Shown: piece after piece, positions 12,941 to 23,500 of the stretch | How the letters are laid out: the number at the start of each line of letters is the position of its first letter | Numbering within the stretch: the first letter of the stretch is position 1 | Assembly (NCBI GenBank): GCA_033980235.1 | Contig: CM067067.1 | Span: 25,767,603 to 25,831,602 of the forward strand | Length of the DNA stretch: 64,000 nucleotides | Source: Diadema setosum | Lineage: Eukaryota > Echinodermata > Echinoidea > Diadematoida > Diadematidae | Direction of reading: 5' to 3' | Position numbers and translations under genes: made by a program | The notes under the pieces: generated by a model | Databases searched by the model: none | What the model was told of the DNA's origin: nothing | Seen by the model: only the letters and a program-made list of their open reading frames with translations

Positions 12941-12991
12941 CTGTGTCTGTGTGTCTGTGTGTGCGTGTGTATGTGCGTGTGTGCATGTGTG
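12912..12991. repeat. TG-rich microsatellite
   Basis: A pure TG array followed by interrupted TGTC/TGCG units. Confidence 0.9.
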
Positions 12992-13093
12992 TGTTTAACC
13001 ATGCCTTGAAGGGAGAAAGTCATTGTAATTATTGTAATTATTGGTATACCTATATTGCAGAGCTCCACACAAACTTTTTTTCTGTGGTACCTT

Positions 13094-13470
13094 GGCCCGT
13101 TCTATTTGCAGGCACAAACCCTTGTTGGTCGTAGAGGAGTCTGCGCCAAGACTACTATATGCACCACTTCGGCACTGTCCCATAGGCCCTGTGTTGTAGC
13201 TTCGGCTGCAGTGCAGTTTTGCGTGTATTAGTCTTGGCACATGCAGACTCCTAATACGACCAACAAGGGTTTGTGCCTGCAAACTAGGCCCGTTCGGGCC
13301 ACTAAAATCCTTAAATTTGACATTTTGGTGGCCCAAGATAAAATGGAAACATATCAAGCCATTTTGAATCTTAGTTGCCTGATTCGGCCACAAAAACATA
13401 ACCTTTTGGGAAATTTGGTGGCCTGACATTAATTCTTAGTGGCCCCGGGCCACCGGGCCACCGCCACTGT
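13094..13470. mobile_element. Inverted-repeat element nested in a hAT-like fragment
   Basis: An inner element at about 13110-13276 has near-perfect inverted ends running from TGCAGGCACAAACCC through GTTGGTCGTA to AGGAGTCTGC and the matching right arm. GGCCCGTT occurs on both sides of it (13094 and 13288). The following sequence to about 13470 ends in GGGCCACCGCCACTG, a style typical of hAT-like non-autonomous elements. I infer an older element interrupted by a younger fold-back one. Confidence 0.55.
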
Positions 13471-13857
13471 CGAGCATTTCCAATTGATATTATTGTCAGT
13501 AATAAATTATCATCATCACCTTTAATCGTCCATATCACTACTAAGGTAGATTAGTATACGTTAGGGGTAAAGTTTGCCACAACACGTCAACGACGTTCTT
13601 TCCGTTATTATGATGTCTGGTCCTTCAAAAGGTTTTCTCCTTCTACGCTCTCACTGGACAGGACTAGCTATTCTTGAGACAATTCTCCACAAACCATTAC
13701 TGTTTGCAGAGTTTTATTTGACAATATAAAGCCATTCATCATTACATAAGTTATATTTTGATAAATAAACAATCTTGTGACGATGAGGCAGAAGAAGGAA
13801 TACACTAGTGTCAATGAGAGTATGAAAGGAAAAGTCCGTTTCGTGTTCAGTGCAACG

Positions 13858-13887
13858 TTTGATTTGATTTGATTTGATTTGATTTGT
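13858..13887. repeat. GATTT pentanucleotide array
   Basis: Six copies of GATTT. It may be the tail of a truncated retroelement, but no body is recognisable. Confidence 0.85.
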
Positions 13888-14027
13888 TTTTCCATAATGA
13901 TAATAAATGATAAACCAATGAAAGAACATTTAGATAACATTTACAAAATATAATATGAACAATGTATTAAAACAGTTCTTCTTGAACTGAAAAAAGAAAA
14001 AAAAACTTTTGGACGGAAACCTACCCC

Positions 14028-14066
14028 CCCCCAAAAAAAAAAAAAACACACACACACACACACACA
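14028..14066. repeat. C-run, A-run and CA array
   Basis: A compact low-complexity block directly beside the tail of the SINE at 14096-14773. Confidence 0.85.
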
Positions 14067-14095
14067 AACAAACATAGCTTGAACGTAGATATTGG

Positions 14096-14773
14096 TTGTT
14101 TGTTTGTTTGTTTTGCTTGTTTGTTTGTTCCATTTCCAACTGAGAAGACAGCTGGATAGCTCATATTCAGCTATGCTAAGCTGGTCTTCCATGGGGTCCA
14201 GTTGGATGTGAGGCGGGACCACTTCATCGGGTTAACACCCTGCTCTTTGCGATGAATGAATGAAGCGGGATCTTTTACGTGCATGAGTTGTGACTCTCTC
14301 ACACACGGGACCTCCATTTTGGCCCGAATTCACGAAGGTGGTACAAATGAAACCATGGTTTAAACCATGGACAAAACCATGGAGCGCCAAGTGTCGCACG
14401 GAATATTTCGTCACGAAATTGGTCATTTCGTCGACAAAATGAAAGTTTCGTTAACGAAATGATCATTTCATGGACGAAATGTTCATTTAGTTACAAAATA
14501 ATCATTTCATCGACGAAATGACTGATTTTGTAACGAAATATTCCATGCGACACTTGGCGCTCCATGGTTTTTGTCCATGGTTTAAACCATGGTTTCATTT
14601 GTACCACCTTCGTGAATTCGGGCCTTTATGTCTATCCGAGGGACAGAGTGTTTTGCCTCTTGCTAGAGGGGACGGTATGATTTACACACAACATTGCTCA
14701 GTCCATACTCGGGTTCGAACCCGGGTCGCTCGGGTTAGAGGCAGACGAGCTACCGACTGAGCCAACTCACCGC
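14096..14773 (-). mobile_element. tRNA-derived SINE, interrupted
   Basis: Read on the minus strand from 14773, a tRNA-like head carries a box A match TGGCTCAGTCGG and a box B match GGTTCGAACCC with normal spacing. The expected acceptor-stem partner of GGCGGTG is absent, so it is tRNA-derived and not a tRNA gene. A body follows and ends in an AAAC-type tail at 14096-14130. The body is split by the palindromic element at 14321-14624. Removing that leaves about 370 bp, a normal SINE length. Transcription by RNA polymerase III is known for such elements but not shown here. Confidence 0.7.
14321..14624. mobile_element. 304-bp palindromic MITE inserted in the SINE
   Basis: The ends GGCCCGAATTCACGAAGGTG and their inverted copy at 14605-14624 extend into arms of about 95 bp that include GGTTTAAACCATGG. 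The centre consists of repeated ATTTCGT/ACGAAAT units. The two frames starting with the same peptide on opposite strands are mirror translations of the arms, not genes. Confidence 0.8.
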
Positions 14774-14774
14774 C

Positions 14775-15890
14775 CTTTAAGTAACGAATACTGGCAAGAG
14801 GCGCGGAAAATGGACATAACAGTCATGACAGTTACTAAGTTTTGCCCTTCTGATAGTATCTACATAATTTCGACATACACTGATGAGCCCCTACGTAGTA
14901 AGGAATCCCACAATATGGGACCAGTGTAAACTATTGTTCTTTGCATGAATTGGGTTCTCGAGAAAGGTAAATGATAAGAAGAGATGGTGATTGTCTTGTG
15001 AGGTAATGATAAAAACTATCATTTTTAACAAATAAAAAAAAATAGATAGTGCTACTGGTGATGAGAATTTGAGAGTTCTTGTTTGTGTAGATTAAATACT
15101 CCTAAAGAGTTCCAAATATGACAATGATATAAATCACTTAAGTATGTCACTATTACAGGATATCATTAGACGGGGATAATCTACAAGCAATATATATGAT
15201 CATCATCGCTAATGAAGTATATTAATATCTTATCAAGGTATGGCTTAAATGACCTGTCCCAGGCATGAACACTGAGTAAGGTATGGGAGAATTAAGGTAT
15301 GATATTATGATACACATGTACCGACATTACTACAAGGAAAAGAAAAGAAATAACATTCAGTCAATACAGAATGTCTGTATACATTTCTTGATTTAAAAAA
15401 AAAAAATTGTACCTTTACGTGGCTAATGTGAATTTCCATGACAATCTATCGTCTGTTATTCAACCAAGATGTGAAAGAAAAGAATTTCAATCATTGGCAA
15501 ATGATATGGAAGACAATCGGATGAATTCTGAAGATCAGTAAATTAATGTATAAAACAATTAAAAGAGGGTCCAATAACGAGCCCAGTGAAACACTTCACG
15601 AATTTGAGAGAGTATGAGATTCAAAACCATGATATGAAACGAATCAATTTCTGTCAGAGAGGTAGTCAGTTAGTCCAACGAGGTGCACCTCCTCGACCAC
15701 TCCCAAGGCTTCCCCCTTATACTAAATGAGGTATTTTTTTTTTCAGAGAATATAACGATCGATGGTGCCAAAGGCTTAATTGACAAGAAGCGAGAAGTCA
15801 AACCAAGAGAGTTCCACAAAGAGCGGACAGAAGTACAAGCTCTGAAATTATGTAGTTTCACGCAGGCTCTGTATGTTTTCGCACAATAAT
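14775..15890. other. Non-coding stretch, nothing recognised
   Basis: AT-rich sequence with small A-runs. No exon pair or element ends were found. Confidence 0.3.
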
Positions 15891-15891
15891 G

Positions 15892-15938
<47 letters not shown>

Positions 15939-16074
15939 CGAAATCTTTGAGCATTTTAGGTTTTAATCTCATATATATATATATATAGCGAAATCTTTGA
16001 GCAAAGAAAATGGGTTTTCGCTATTTATTATTACAATTGTTTCTGGTCAGTTTTTCCTTCCTTGTTTCAATATA

Positions 16075-16110
<36 letters not shown>
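15892..16110. repeat. TA arrays with a duplicated 22-bp flank
   Basis: TA arrays lie at 15892-15937, 15971-15988 and 16068-16110. The sequence AGCGAAATCTTTGAGCA follows the first two arrays directly, so a unit containing array plus flank was duplicated. Confidence 0.8.
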
Positions 16111-16112
<2 letters not shown>

Positions 16113-16141
16113 CATTGTCCCATGCCCATAGGCATATCAGA

Positions 16142-16275
16142 GGGCATTTCATAAAGCGTTTTGTCCGACTAATATGTCGGATATATTTGCTCTCAACCAA
16201 TCAGATGCAAGGATTTCAGTACCTTATAACAGTCTGTCAGAAAAAAAAATCGGACAAAACGCTTCCTAAAATCCC
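16142..16275. mobile_element. About 134-bp MITE, GGGCATTT family, copy 2
   Basis: The left end GGGCATTTCATAAAGCGTTT pairs with the inverted right end GGACAAAACGCTTCCTAAAAT. The interior CCAATCAGATG block matches the copy at 11213-11359. The right end runs into a C-run, which blurs the exact boundary. Confidence 0.7.
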
Positions 16276-17520
16276 CCCCCCCCCCCCGACAAGGCAATGA
16301 TGTCATGCCCTCATAACTCTCCTATTACTTTTCCTAACCATAATTGGAACTTGGATCGAGACCAACGTTCATTGATAGATAATCAAGTCTTAATTGACAT
16401 GAACACAATTTGTCTCATTGCCTCGAGTCGGGGTTTGGATGATCTGTAATGGCCAATTTGCCGTACTGTAAGCTTCACTGCACATTCTTTGCAGTTTAAT
16501 GGATACATTCGCTTCATCTGTGCAATGACGTCATTGTCTCGAACGAAAGGAAGAGTAAATGCCACACGATGTACTGAGCCACGAGGCTGTCTTGTCGTGA
16601 TATAAATGGTGGCACATTCCTGTCTTGTAAACTTTCAGCATGCCGCACGACTGTATCATGCATGACGTCATGAAGGATAAAGCTCTCAAGCTATCATATA
16701 AAACGAAGAGTATCAATAAAAGTGATATAAAAAAAAAAGTGGAAACGAATTGACTCCAAAGACAAGCTTAAACGATATAAGGTTTACGTCATTTCTTTTT
16801 TTTTTTAACAATTTATATATTCCTGCTCTATTTTTTTTTTTGACCTGTATGGTTGCAATCGCTTGCCTGTCGGAACATTCATGAAGACATGCCGATTATG
16901 GAATGAAAGTAGGGATTGTGGAGACTTTCGATTTTCTATGTCATGGGCGATCAATATCGTATTTTGTTTAATGCACCAGGAAGTCGGACACTCATTAGGG
17001 AACCGAAGAATAAAGTTAGTATCAGTTTATAACAAAGTTCGTCCTCACACCACATCAGTCAAAATGTCTAAGGTGAATATCAAACTACGAAGAGAATATG
17101 TAAGGGATTTTATCAGAATCGGACGTATTGAAATAAGATTTTGATGGTGATGTCTCGTAAAGCATTCATAGCGGATGATAATCGGCGGCATAAAGCCAAT
17201 TTCGCAGAATTCCGCATGAATTCTTAATCAGTTTTGATTTTGATTTTCGTAGCTTTTTCTATTGCCATTATTATGATTGCTTTTAAACAAGGTAAAGAAC
17301 TTTTCTTGTCAAGTTTGGAATAATGTAAAACACGTAATTAAGTTCCCCACTCGCCTATCACACAGTGTTTATCCCTCATTCCTTTGTCTATTAGACAGTC
17401 CAGCAGCTTTACTGATTTCAGTGAAGAAATTAAAAATTATGTATGTAGATTTTGAACCGTGATATAGTAGAATTATTCAGAATGAATTGATGAATATATG
17501 TATTTTTTATAATATACATT

Positions 17521-17523
<3 letters not shown>
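16276..17523. other. Non-coding stretch with paired bZIP sites
   Basis: No gene is recognised. The only marked signal is a pair of ATGACGTCAT palindromes, listed separately. A 93-codon frame at 16863-17144 has no recognisable domain. Confidence 0.3.
16525..16671. promoter_or_regulatory. Two ATGACGTCAT palindromes 137 bp apart
   Basis: Perfect 10-bp palindromes at 16525-16534 and 16662-16671. Each contains the TGACGTCA core used by CREB/ATF-type bZIP proteins. Two such 10-mers so close are unlikely by chance, which suggests a regulatory region. The target gene is unknown. Confidence 0.35.

Positions 17524-17566
<43 letters not shown>
17524..17566. repeat. TA microsatellite
   Basis: A pure TA array of about 21 units. 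Confidence 0.9.
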
Positions 17567-17570
<4 letters not shown>

Positions 17571-17633
17571 CATATACATATTACCCTATATCATCAGAGA
17601 TTTAAAATGAGTACGGGTGCACGTCACGAGACC

Positions 17634-17870
17634 GACACCCAAGAGTCATACAACCTACGAGTTATATAGCCCACGAGTCATACAGCCCATGAGTTCGACA
17701 CTAAGCAAACAAGGCTCACGACACCGACACATCAAACCCCGTGTTGTATCTGTCGAACTCGTGTGCTGTTTCGGTCTCATGTCTCATGTCGGTCTCATGA
17801 GCTTTATTTGACTAGTGTCGAACTCGTGGACTGGATATAGGACTCGTGGGCTGTATGACTTATGGGTGTC
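17634..17870. mobile_element. Fold-back element with GTCGAACTCGTGG-type arms
   Basis: The left arm (17634-17702) and right arm (17814-17870) are inverted copies sharing GACACCCA, GCCCACGAGTC and GAGTTCGACACT blocks. Each arm itself contains degenerate repeats of an ACGAGTCATACAGCCC-like unit. No coding capacity is seen. Confidence 0.55.
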
Positions 17871-18322
17871 AGTCTTGTGGGATGACCCCATGGAATCTAC
17901 CTGCGACCATGCGAAGAAACTGTTGCTTTTCATCATGTACTCCCACATGATTGTCATTCATGAATCACACTTGTTTCTTTTATTTCAGCGATGGATCATT
18001 TTTGTTGGTTTTTGTATATCATATCATAGTACATGTAATACACTGATATATTATGATAGATTATTATTCTTATTATGTTTATCATTAAGGCAGAATTCGT
18101 TTTGATTTTATGGTCCAATGATAATGGAAACGTATTTGTTTGTTTGTTTGTTGTTGTTTTTTGCATGCATAAAAATACATCGGTAAATAGGCCTACGTCG
18201 AATGGATACATTATACAGAACGAAGGTGTAACATAAATACATAGGCATGATAGACATTATACAAAACATATACAACAATATTATGATATCAATATAAATA
18301 TCAGACATAGTATATGTCATTG

Positions 18323-18489
18323 TAGGGGCGAATCTAGGAATTCCGCAAAGGGGGGGGGGGGGGGGGGGGGCCTTTACAAAATCAAAGTGGCGCAGCCCCC
18401 CCCCCCCCATCCATTTTTTCTTTATATTTCTTTCGTTTTAACAAAAATTAAAGGGAGCGCCCGGTGCGCCCCTGTCTGGATCTGCCGTA
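18323..18489. mobile_element. Short GGCGRATCTAGG-type MITE, copy 1
   Basis: The ends TAGGGGCGAATCTAGG and TGGATCTGCCG are inverted versions of the GTGGCGGATCTAGG terminus also seen at 29126-29292, 46864-47024 and 47043-48747. The interior has G- and C-runs and a TTTCGTTTTAACAAAAATTA block shared with those copies. Confidence 0.6.
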
Positions 18490-18639
18490 AAATGCACTGG
18501 AGGAAATATTAATCTGTATCATGCCGTTTGTAAGTCATCATCGTGTTGTGCGTATATGCAGCTGTGTAAAATTCTGTCAAATCTATAATAACTATATTAA
18601 AGTTTTAAAAGATATGACTTTGGGGGTGCAATGTATAAT

Positions 18640-19175
18640 GCTGTTCGAAGCACCTCCTCAATTCTCTCTTCCGTTTCTCTTGTTCAGCGTGTAGGCATTC
18701 TCTCTCTTTTCTCTCTCTCTCTCCTTCTCTCCCCCATTTCTCTCTCTTTCTTTCTTCCTTTCCTTTTCTTCCTTAAATTTTGGTTTCGTCCCATTCCTTT
18801 CAATCGTATCGCCCTCAGTTTAGTTATGTCATGTTGTTGCGTCTCTGTTGTTTGTTTCATTTTGCCTAAATCATTTTTGTGTAATGTATTTGTAATTGTA
18901 GTGGTCCACAATCTACAAGCACTGCTTTTAAGTGGACCTCTCAGATCTCTTTTTTTCCTCCTCCTCAAAATATAACATTGTATTTCCCGCATGTACACAT
19001 ACTTTATTTCTGTATATTTGTTGACTGTCGTTTATCCTTCGCACTTTATACTGTATATAATTATGCTTATGATGGATTTTCTGATTTACCTTGTGTTACG
19101 TTTGAGAAATGAGAATGAAATAAATGAACTGAATTGAATTGCATTGAATTGAATTGAAATGGAATGAATTGAATT
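18640..19175 (+). mobile_element. Probable 3' end of a non-LTR retrotransposon
   Basis: A pyrimidine-rich, intron-free stretch ends in GAATGAAATAAATGAACTG followed by GAATT pentamers (19125-19172). A polyadenylation-like AATAAA directly before a short tandem tail is typical of 3'-truncated LINE copies. No reverse-transcriptase motif is present, so family assignment is not possible. Confidence 0.35.
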
Positions 19176-20029
19176 TGCATCAGCGCATACAGTCATCATG
19201 CATCTCTAAAGAAACGCAATGGTATCTTAAAAGGTCCAATAGAAGTGAAGTTGAGTACTGATGCTCTTGTTTTCTTTGGCAACCAGACTCAGTTAACAAA
19301 GTTTGCACACTATTGCCACAATTATATGTTGCTCATGCATTCTAAGCTGATATAAATGACTCCACATGGCCATGTTTAGTGCAGAATTCGGTACATTTCA
19401 TGCATTAGACTATAAACGCACATTGAAGTGCCATGCTTGAAAATGCCAGTCTTTGCTCAAGTGTAATGAAGTAAACAGAGTAAAATCAACTAAATCCTGT
19501 ATGGTGGACGCTTTATTGAAATCCAACATGACTTCCTAAAATAATAAGAAAGTTGTGAACTTAAGTTCTGAAGTTTCACTCGTTTCTAACTGCAGTTTAA
19601 ATGAGTCAAATAGGCCTAATGTCATTTTATAGCACACGTTCTGTAGTGTTTTTGCGTCAAAAGATATAATATCCAGGAACTAACTATAACAGTCCCTTCT
19701 CTCTTTGGGATATTGTTTGGATGTTGCGACATCTCTAGTCTCTCCGTTGTTTTATCTGTAGGCCCCTATGTTGAAACATGGATGTGTAGGCCTACTGAGT
19801 ATATGTGCAATCAGCACTACCGAAAACAATGTATAGTATCACCACGCTAGAGATCTGCATTTAAAATGGTCTTTCTAACATCTACTGGCCGAGCAATTTT
19901 CAATTTCTCCCCGTGTCCAATTTCTCCCCGGTCTCCCCTATTTTTTTTCAGGAGAAGGCACGGAAAGCGCGTTTTGCGAGAAGGGTGTCAGAAACATGAA
20001 GAAAAATCTCTGGCACTTTTGCCTCGTCC
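19176..20029. other. Non-coding stretch upstream of COMMD4
   Basis: No exon, element end or repeat is recognised. Confidence 0.3.
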
Positions 20030-20210
20030 TCTGACATTTCTACGTCTATTTTTTTTACCAATGATATTTTTGTCTCGGGCATTTTGACAACTGACATTTC
20101 GACCACTGACAACTCCACTTCTGACATGTTGATCCCGACGTCTGACATTTTTACCATTGACACTTTTACCTCTGACATTTTTACTTCTGACATTTTACCT
20201 CGACATTATT
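20030..20210. repeat. 15-bp minisatellite CTGACATTTTTAC-like
   Basis: About 11 degenerate units of a TCTGACATTTTTAC-type 15-mer. Because 15 is divisible by three, both strands read as open repeats: TSDIF-like on plus and MSEVK-like on minus. The frames are a product of the repeat. It ends about 350 bp before the COMMD4 start codon. Confidence 0.7.
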
Positions 20211-20228
20211 ACACCGAACCAATACCCT

Positions 20229-20290
20229 ATCACCATCACCACCACCACCACCCTCTCATATATTATCTCCCCCCCCCCCCCCCCCCCCCT
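20229..20290. repeat. CAC trinucleotide array and C-run
   Basis: A CAC array at about 20229-20253 is followed by a C-run near 20269-20289, both in the COMMD4 upstream region. Confidence 0.85.
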
Positions 20291-20557
20291 CCCAGCGCAC
20301 ACAGACATGGTTGTACACACACTGTACCTGGGACTGAGAAGACACGTCCCTCGCTCATGCATCTTCTCAGGGCTCGATGGGCGGCGGCGCTGCTGCACTC
20401 GCACTGCACTCGACACTCGTGATCCACAGAGAACGTCACCACACGTACGGTACACAGCTGCAGATCACTGACCCCCACCCACTCGACCTGATAGTGTATT
20501 GTGCTCGCAAGAGACACCCAGGTGTTTCTTCTGATTGTCATCGGGCGTAAGTGCAAA

Positions 20558-23500
20558 ATGGTGAGTACAGCCCCCCACTTTTTGCACCATTCATTACCAT
20601 TTGATTTCCATGAAACATACTTGTACTGCGTTTAGGCATAAACAACACGTCAAGCTAAACGTGCGGCAACTAGAATGTAGCCCCACCTATATGATTTTAT
20701 GCTGGGTATTGCAGCACCTACATTGCACCAGCTATTTACATTGCACCAGCTAAATTCATTTGTAGTACGGTACTTCAGCCAGTGGCAGTAAACTTAGTCC
20801 TATACCCGTACTCAGTACATAGTACACCATCACCCTAATTAAATTGTCAGATTTATCCTGATCTCATGATCCCCATGCATTAACATATTAAAGGGGTTGT
20901 ACACTGATGTTTTGTAGACGATGCTCCAGGATTAAACTTTTATACAGAAATTGGTAAATTAAAACTACCATTTGATTACCAACTTAAATTGGACAGCAAG
21001 TAATAAGATATTATGTTTAAAGATGTACAGACTACCAGTATAGTACCACCCCTATAAAAGGCTGAGGAAGTTGAAAAATTTGGGCCTGTGCTGCATTCTA
21101 GAGTCCTCTCCTAAATTTTAATAAATAGGGTATGCAGATTCTGGTTTCTTTTGATTTGGGTTAGGGTTATTAAACTGAGACCAGCAGCCCCAAATGCGAA
21201 GCCTAATGGGGCTGCGGACTGTAGCATTCAGGATCATGACGGGGGTAGTATCGCGGATAAATATCAACTTAAAATCAAAAAATTTCTTCAATTTTAAGAC
21301 TTACAGGTGAAGTTGAAGTGTTGACAACAGGTAACGTGCAATGTTTGGTTCTGCCAATAGTCCCTTTCTGTTTGAATTGATGACTTCAGACATCTTATCC
21401 GGTCAATGGATTTGAAATTTGTGCGCATGTGATGTGTGCGCATGCGCTGGCCGTCAATTCAGTGTAGCTCTCCCAGGTTCCTCTCGACCGAGTCACATTA
21501 AGTCATCAATTCGAACAGAAAGGGACTATTGGCAGAACCAAACATTGCACATTACCTGTTGTCAACACTTCAACTTCACCTGTAAATCTTCAAATTGAAG
21601 AAATTTTTCGATTTTAAGTTGATATTTATCTGCGATACTACCCCTGTCATGATCCTGAATGATACAGTCCGCAGCCCCATTACGCTATGCGTTTGGGACT
21701 GCTGGTCGCAGTTAGGTTAGGGTTAGCTTGATTTAGGGATTGGGTTAGGGTTTATGTTTGGGTTAATAATTTCTCTTATGTTCACCCTGTTGAAAATACC
21801 ACATCCCATTTACACTCAACCCCATCAAAACTTTTTCCCTCTTAGGATGTTGGACTAGAGATTGAAAAAAAAAATGGGATGGGGTAAAATATGAAAAGGT
21901 GAAGCTAATGGTACCAACACTATCAAGTAAGGATACCGGTAGTAATAGTATAGTACTACCTACTCACTGGACAAGATTGAGGGTGGTAATTTGGCTCACT
22001 TGGCAGCATGTCTACCTCCCAATAAAGATGACCAGGGTCCATCGATCTTCCATGCTGTAGTGAATCACAGGTATGCAGCTTGTTGAAAAACATGATTGCA
22101 AGAGCACAATTGATCATCACATTTATAACATTCTACCTCCCAACAGTGCTGAGTGGGGAGGGCTCTTCGCGATTAAAAATTATCCTACAGTCCTGATCTC
22201 AAAATATTCCAAAACACCTCGTCATCCTGGCAAATCTTGGTAGACCCTTTCAATGTATTGCTGGCAAATTCCAGATGGTGGAAGATGAATTTTGAGCCGT
22301 CCTTAGCACTACACTGTATGTTTCAGCTTTAAACAGGTCTTATTGTTCATGAACCTACAGATTTAAGAATATTATGTCTTCCTCACTTATTGAATATGAA
22401 TATCCTCTACGTAATCCTAAAGTGCTTTTTTATTTTCTTTTCCTTTCTGTGTGATTACAGAGGTTCAGGTTTTGTGGAGACTTGGATTGTCCAGACTGGG
22501 TCCTCGCTGAAATCAGCATTCTCAGTAAAATAGTATGTTTTACTTCCAAGCACATTCGTCTTTGCTGCTCTTTTCTAGAGGTGCAAGAAATGAGTAGTAT
22601 TTGTATGCATGTGATGGCATCCAATGTCAGCACCTCTTCAGTGGTTGGCTGTTTAGCTCTGTTTAAGTTGTCTTTATTGTAATTCCCTAATTACCTTACT
22701 GAAATTAATAAAAAGTGATGGAGAAAATAACAGTATTATTCAACATTATGATGTATAATGATCTGATCAAATTCATGGCCTGATCTTTTCCTTTTCTCTT
22801 TTGGAGTATCTTTTGGCCTACCTCCCTGTCCTTGGTTGTCATCTACATGTACACTATTTTATCAGTGTAACTATATTAGTCTCCATGTTGGATAATTCAT
22901 ACTATTTCTCCTGTTTCCTTTCTCTCTTCTGTGTAAGTCACTTAACTTTTATAATTTCAATTTGGAAACTGAAAACTAACATGTTTTTCAGCATTGACAG
23001 ATCTTTATATAGATTATCGCATTTCTCTTTTAGCCTTCCACAACTTTTGCAGTGTGATGAATTGCAATTCTCACAAACATCAGTTGAAAAAAGAAAGTGA
23101 AGGTAAAATCCTGCCTGAAAGAATAACCAACTTTCATTTGGTTGGAAATTCCAGAAAAACAAAATTGGTCAATGAAAGTTCAAATAGGTAAACAGTAAGT
23201 AAACTGATATGATCCCATATACCACTGACTATTTTTGCACAATATGCAGGCTAGAATTGATACACTGTCTCATCATTTTGTGTTTGTGTATTGATTTGCT
23301 CTTCACTTCTGCAGACCTCAATAAAGATGAAACAACTTTGTGGCCAAGTCATAAAGGACTTATTGGGAGAGAAAATTGATGTAAGTGATGAGAAATGAAA
23401 TGAAGTGCTGTGTTGCTATGCCAGTATACCATACAGTCCCAAGTGCTCTTCTGGGACAAGTTGGGAATAAGACTAGTACCCAATTTGATTTGCTGTTCCA

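Noticed and set aside
14232..14760. Two frames on opposite strands starting with nearly the same peptide
   Set aside because: They are mirror translations of the inverted arms of the palindromic MITE.
14690..14773. Possible tRNA gene on the minus strand
   Set aside because: Boxes A and B are present but the 3' side cannot pair with GGCGGTG to close an acceptor stem. It is the head of a SINE.
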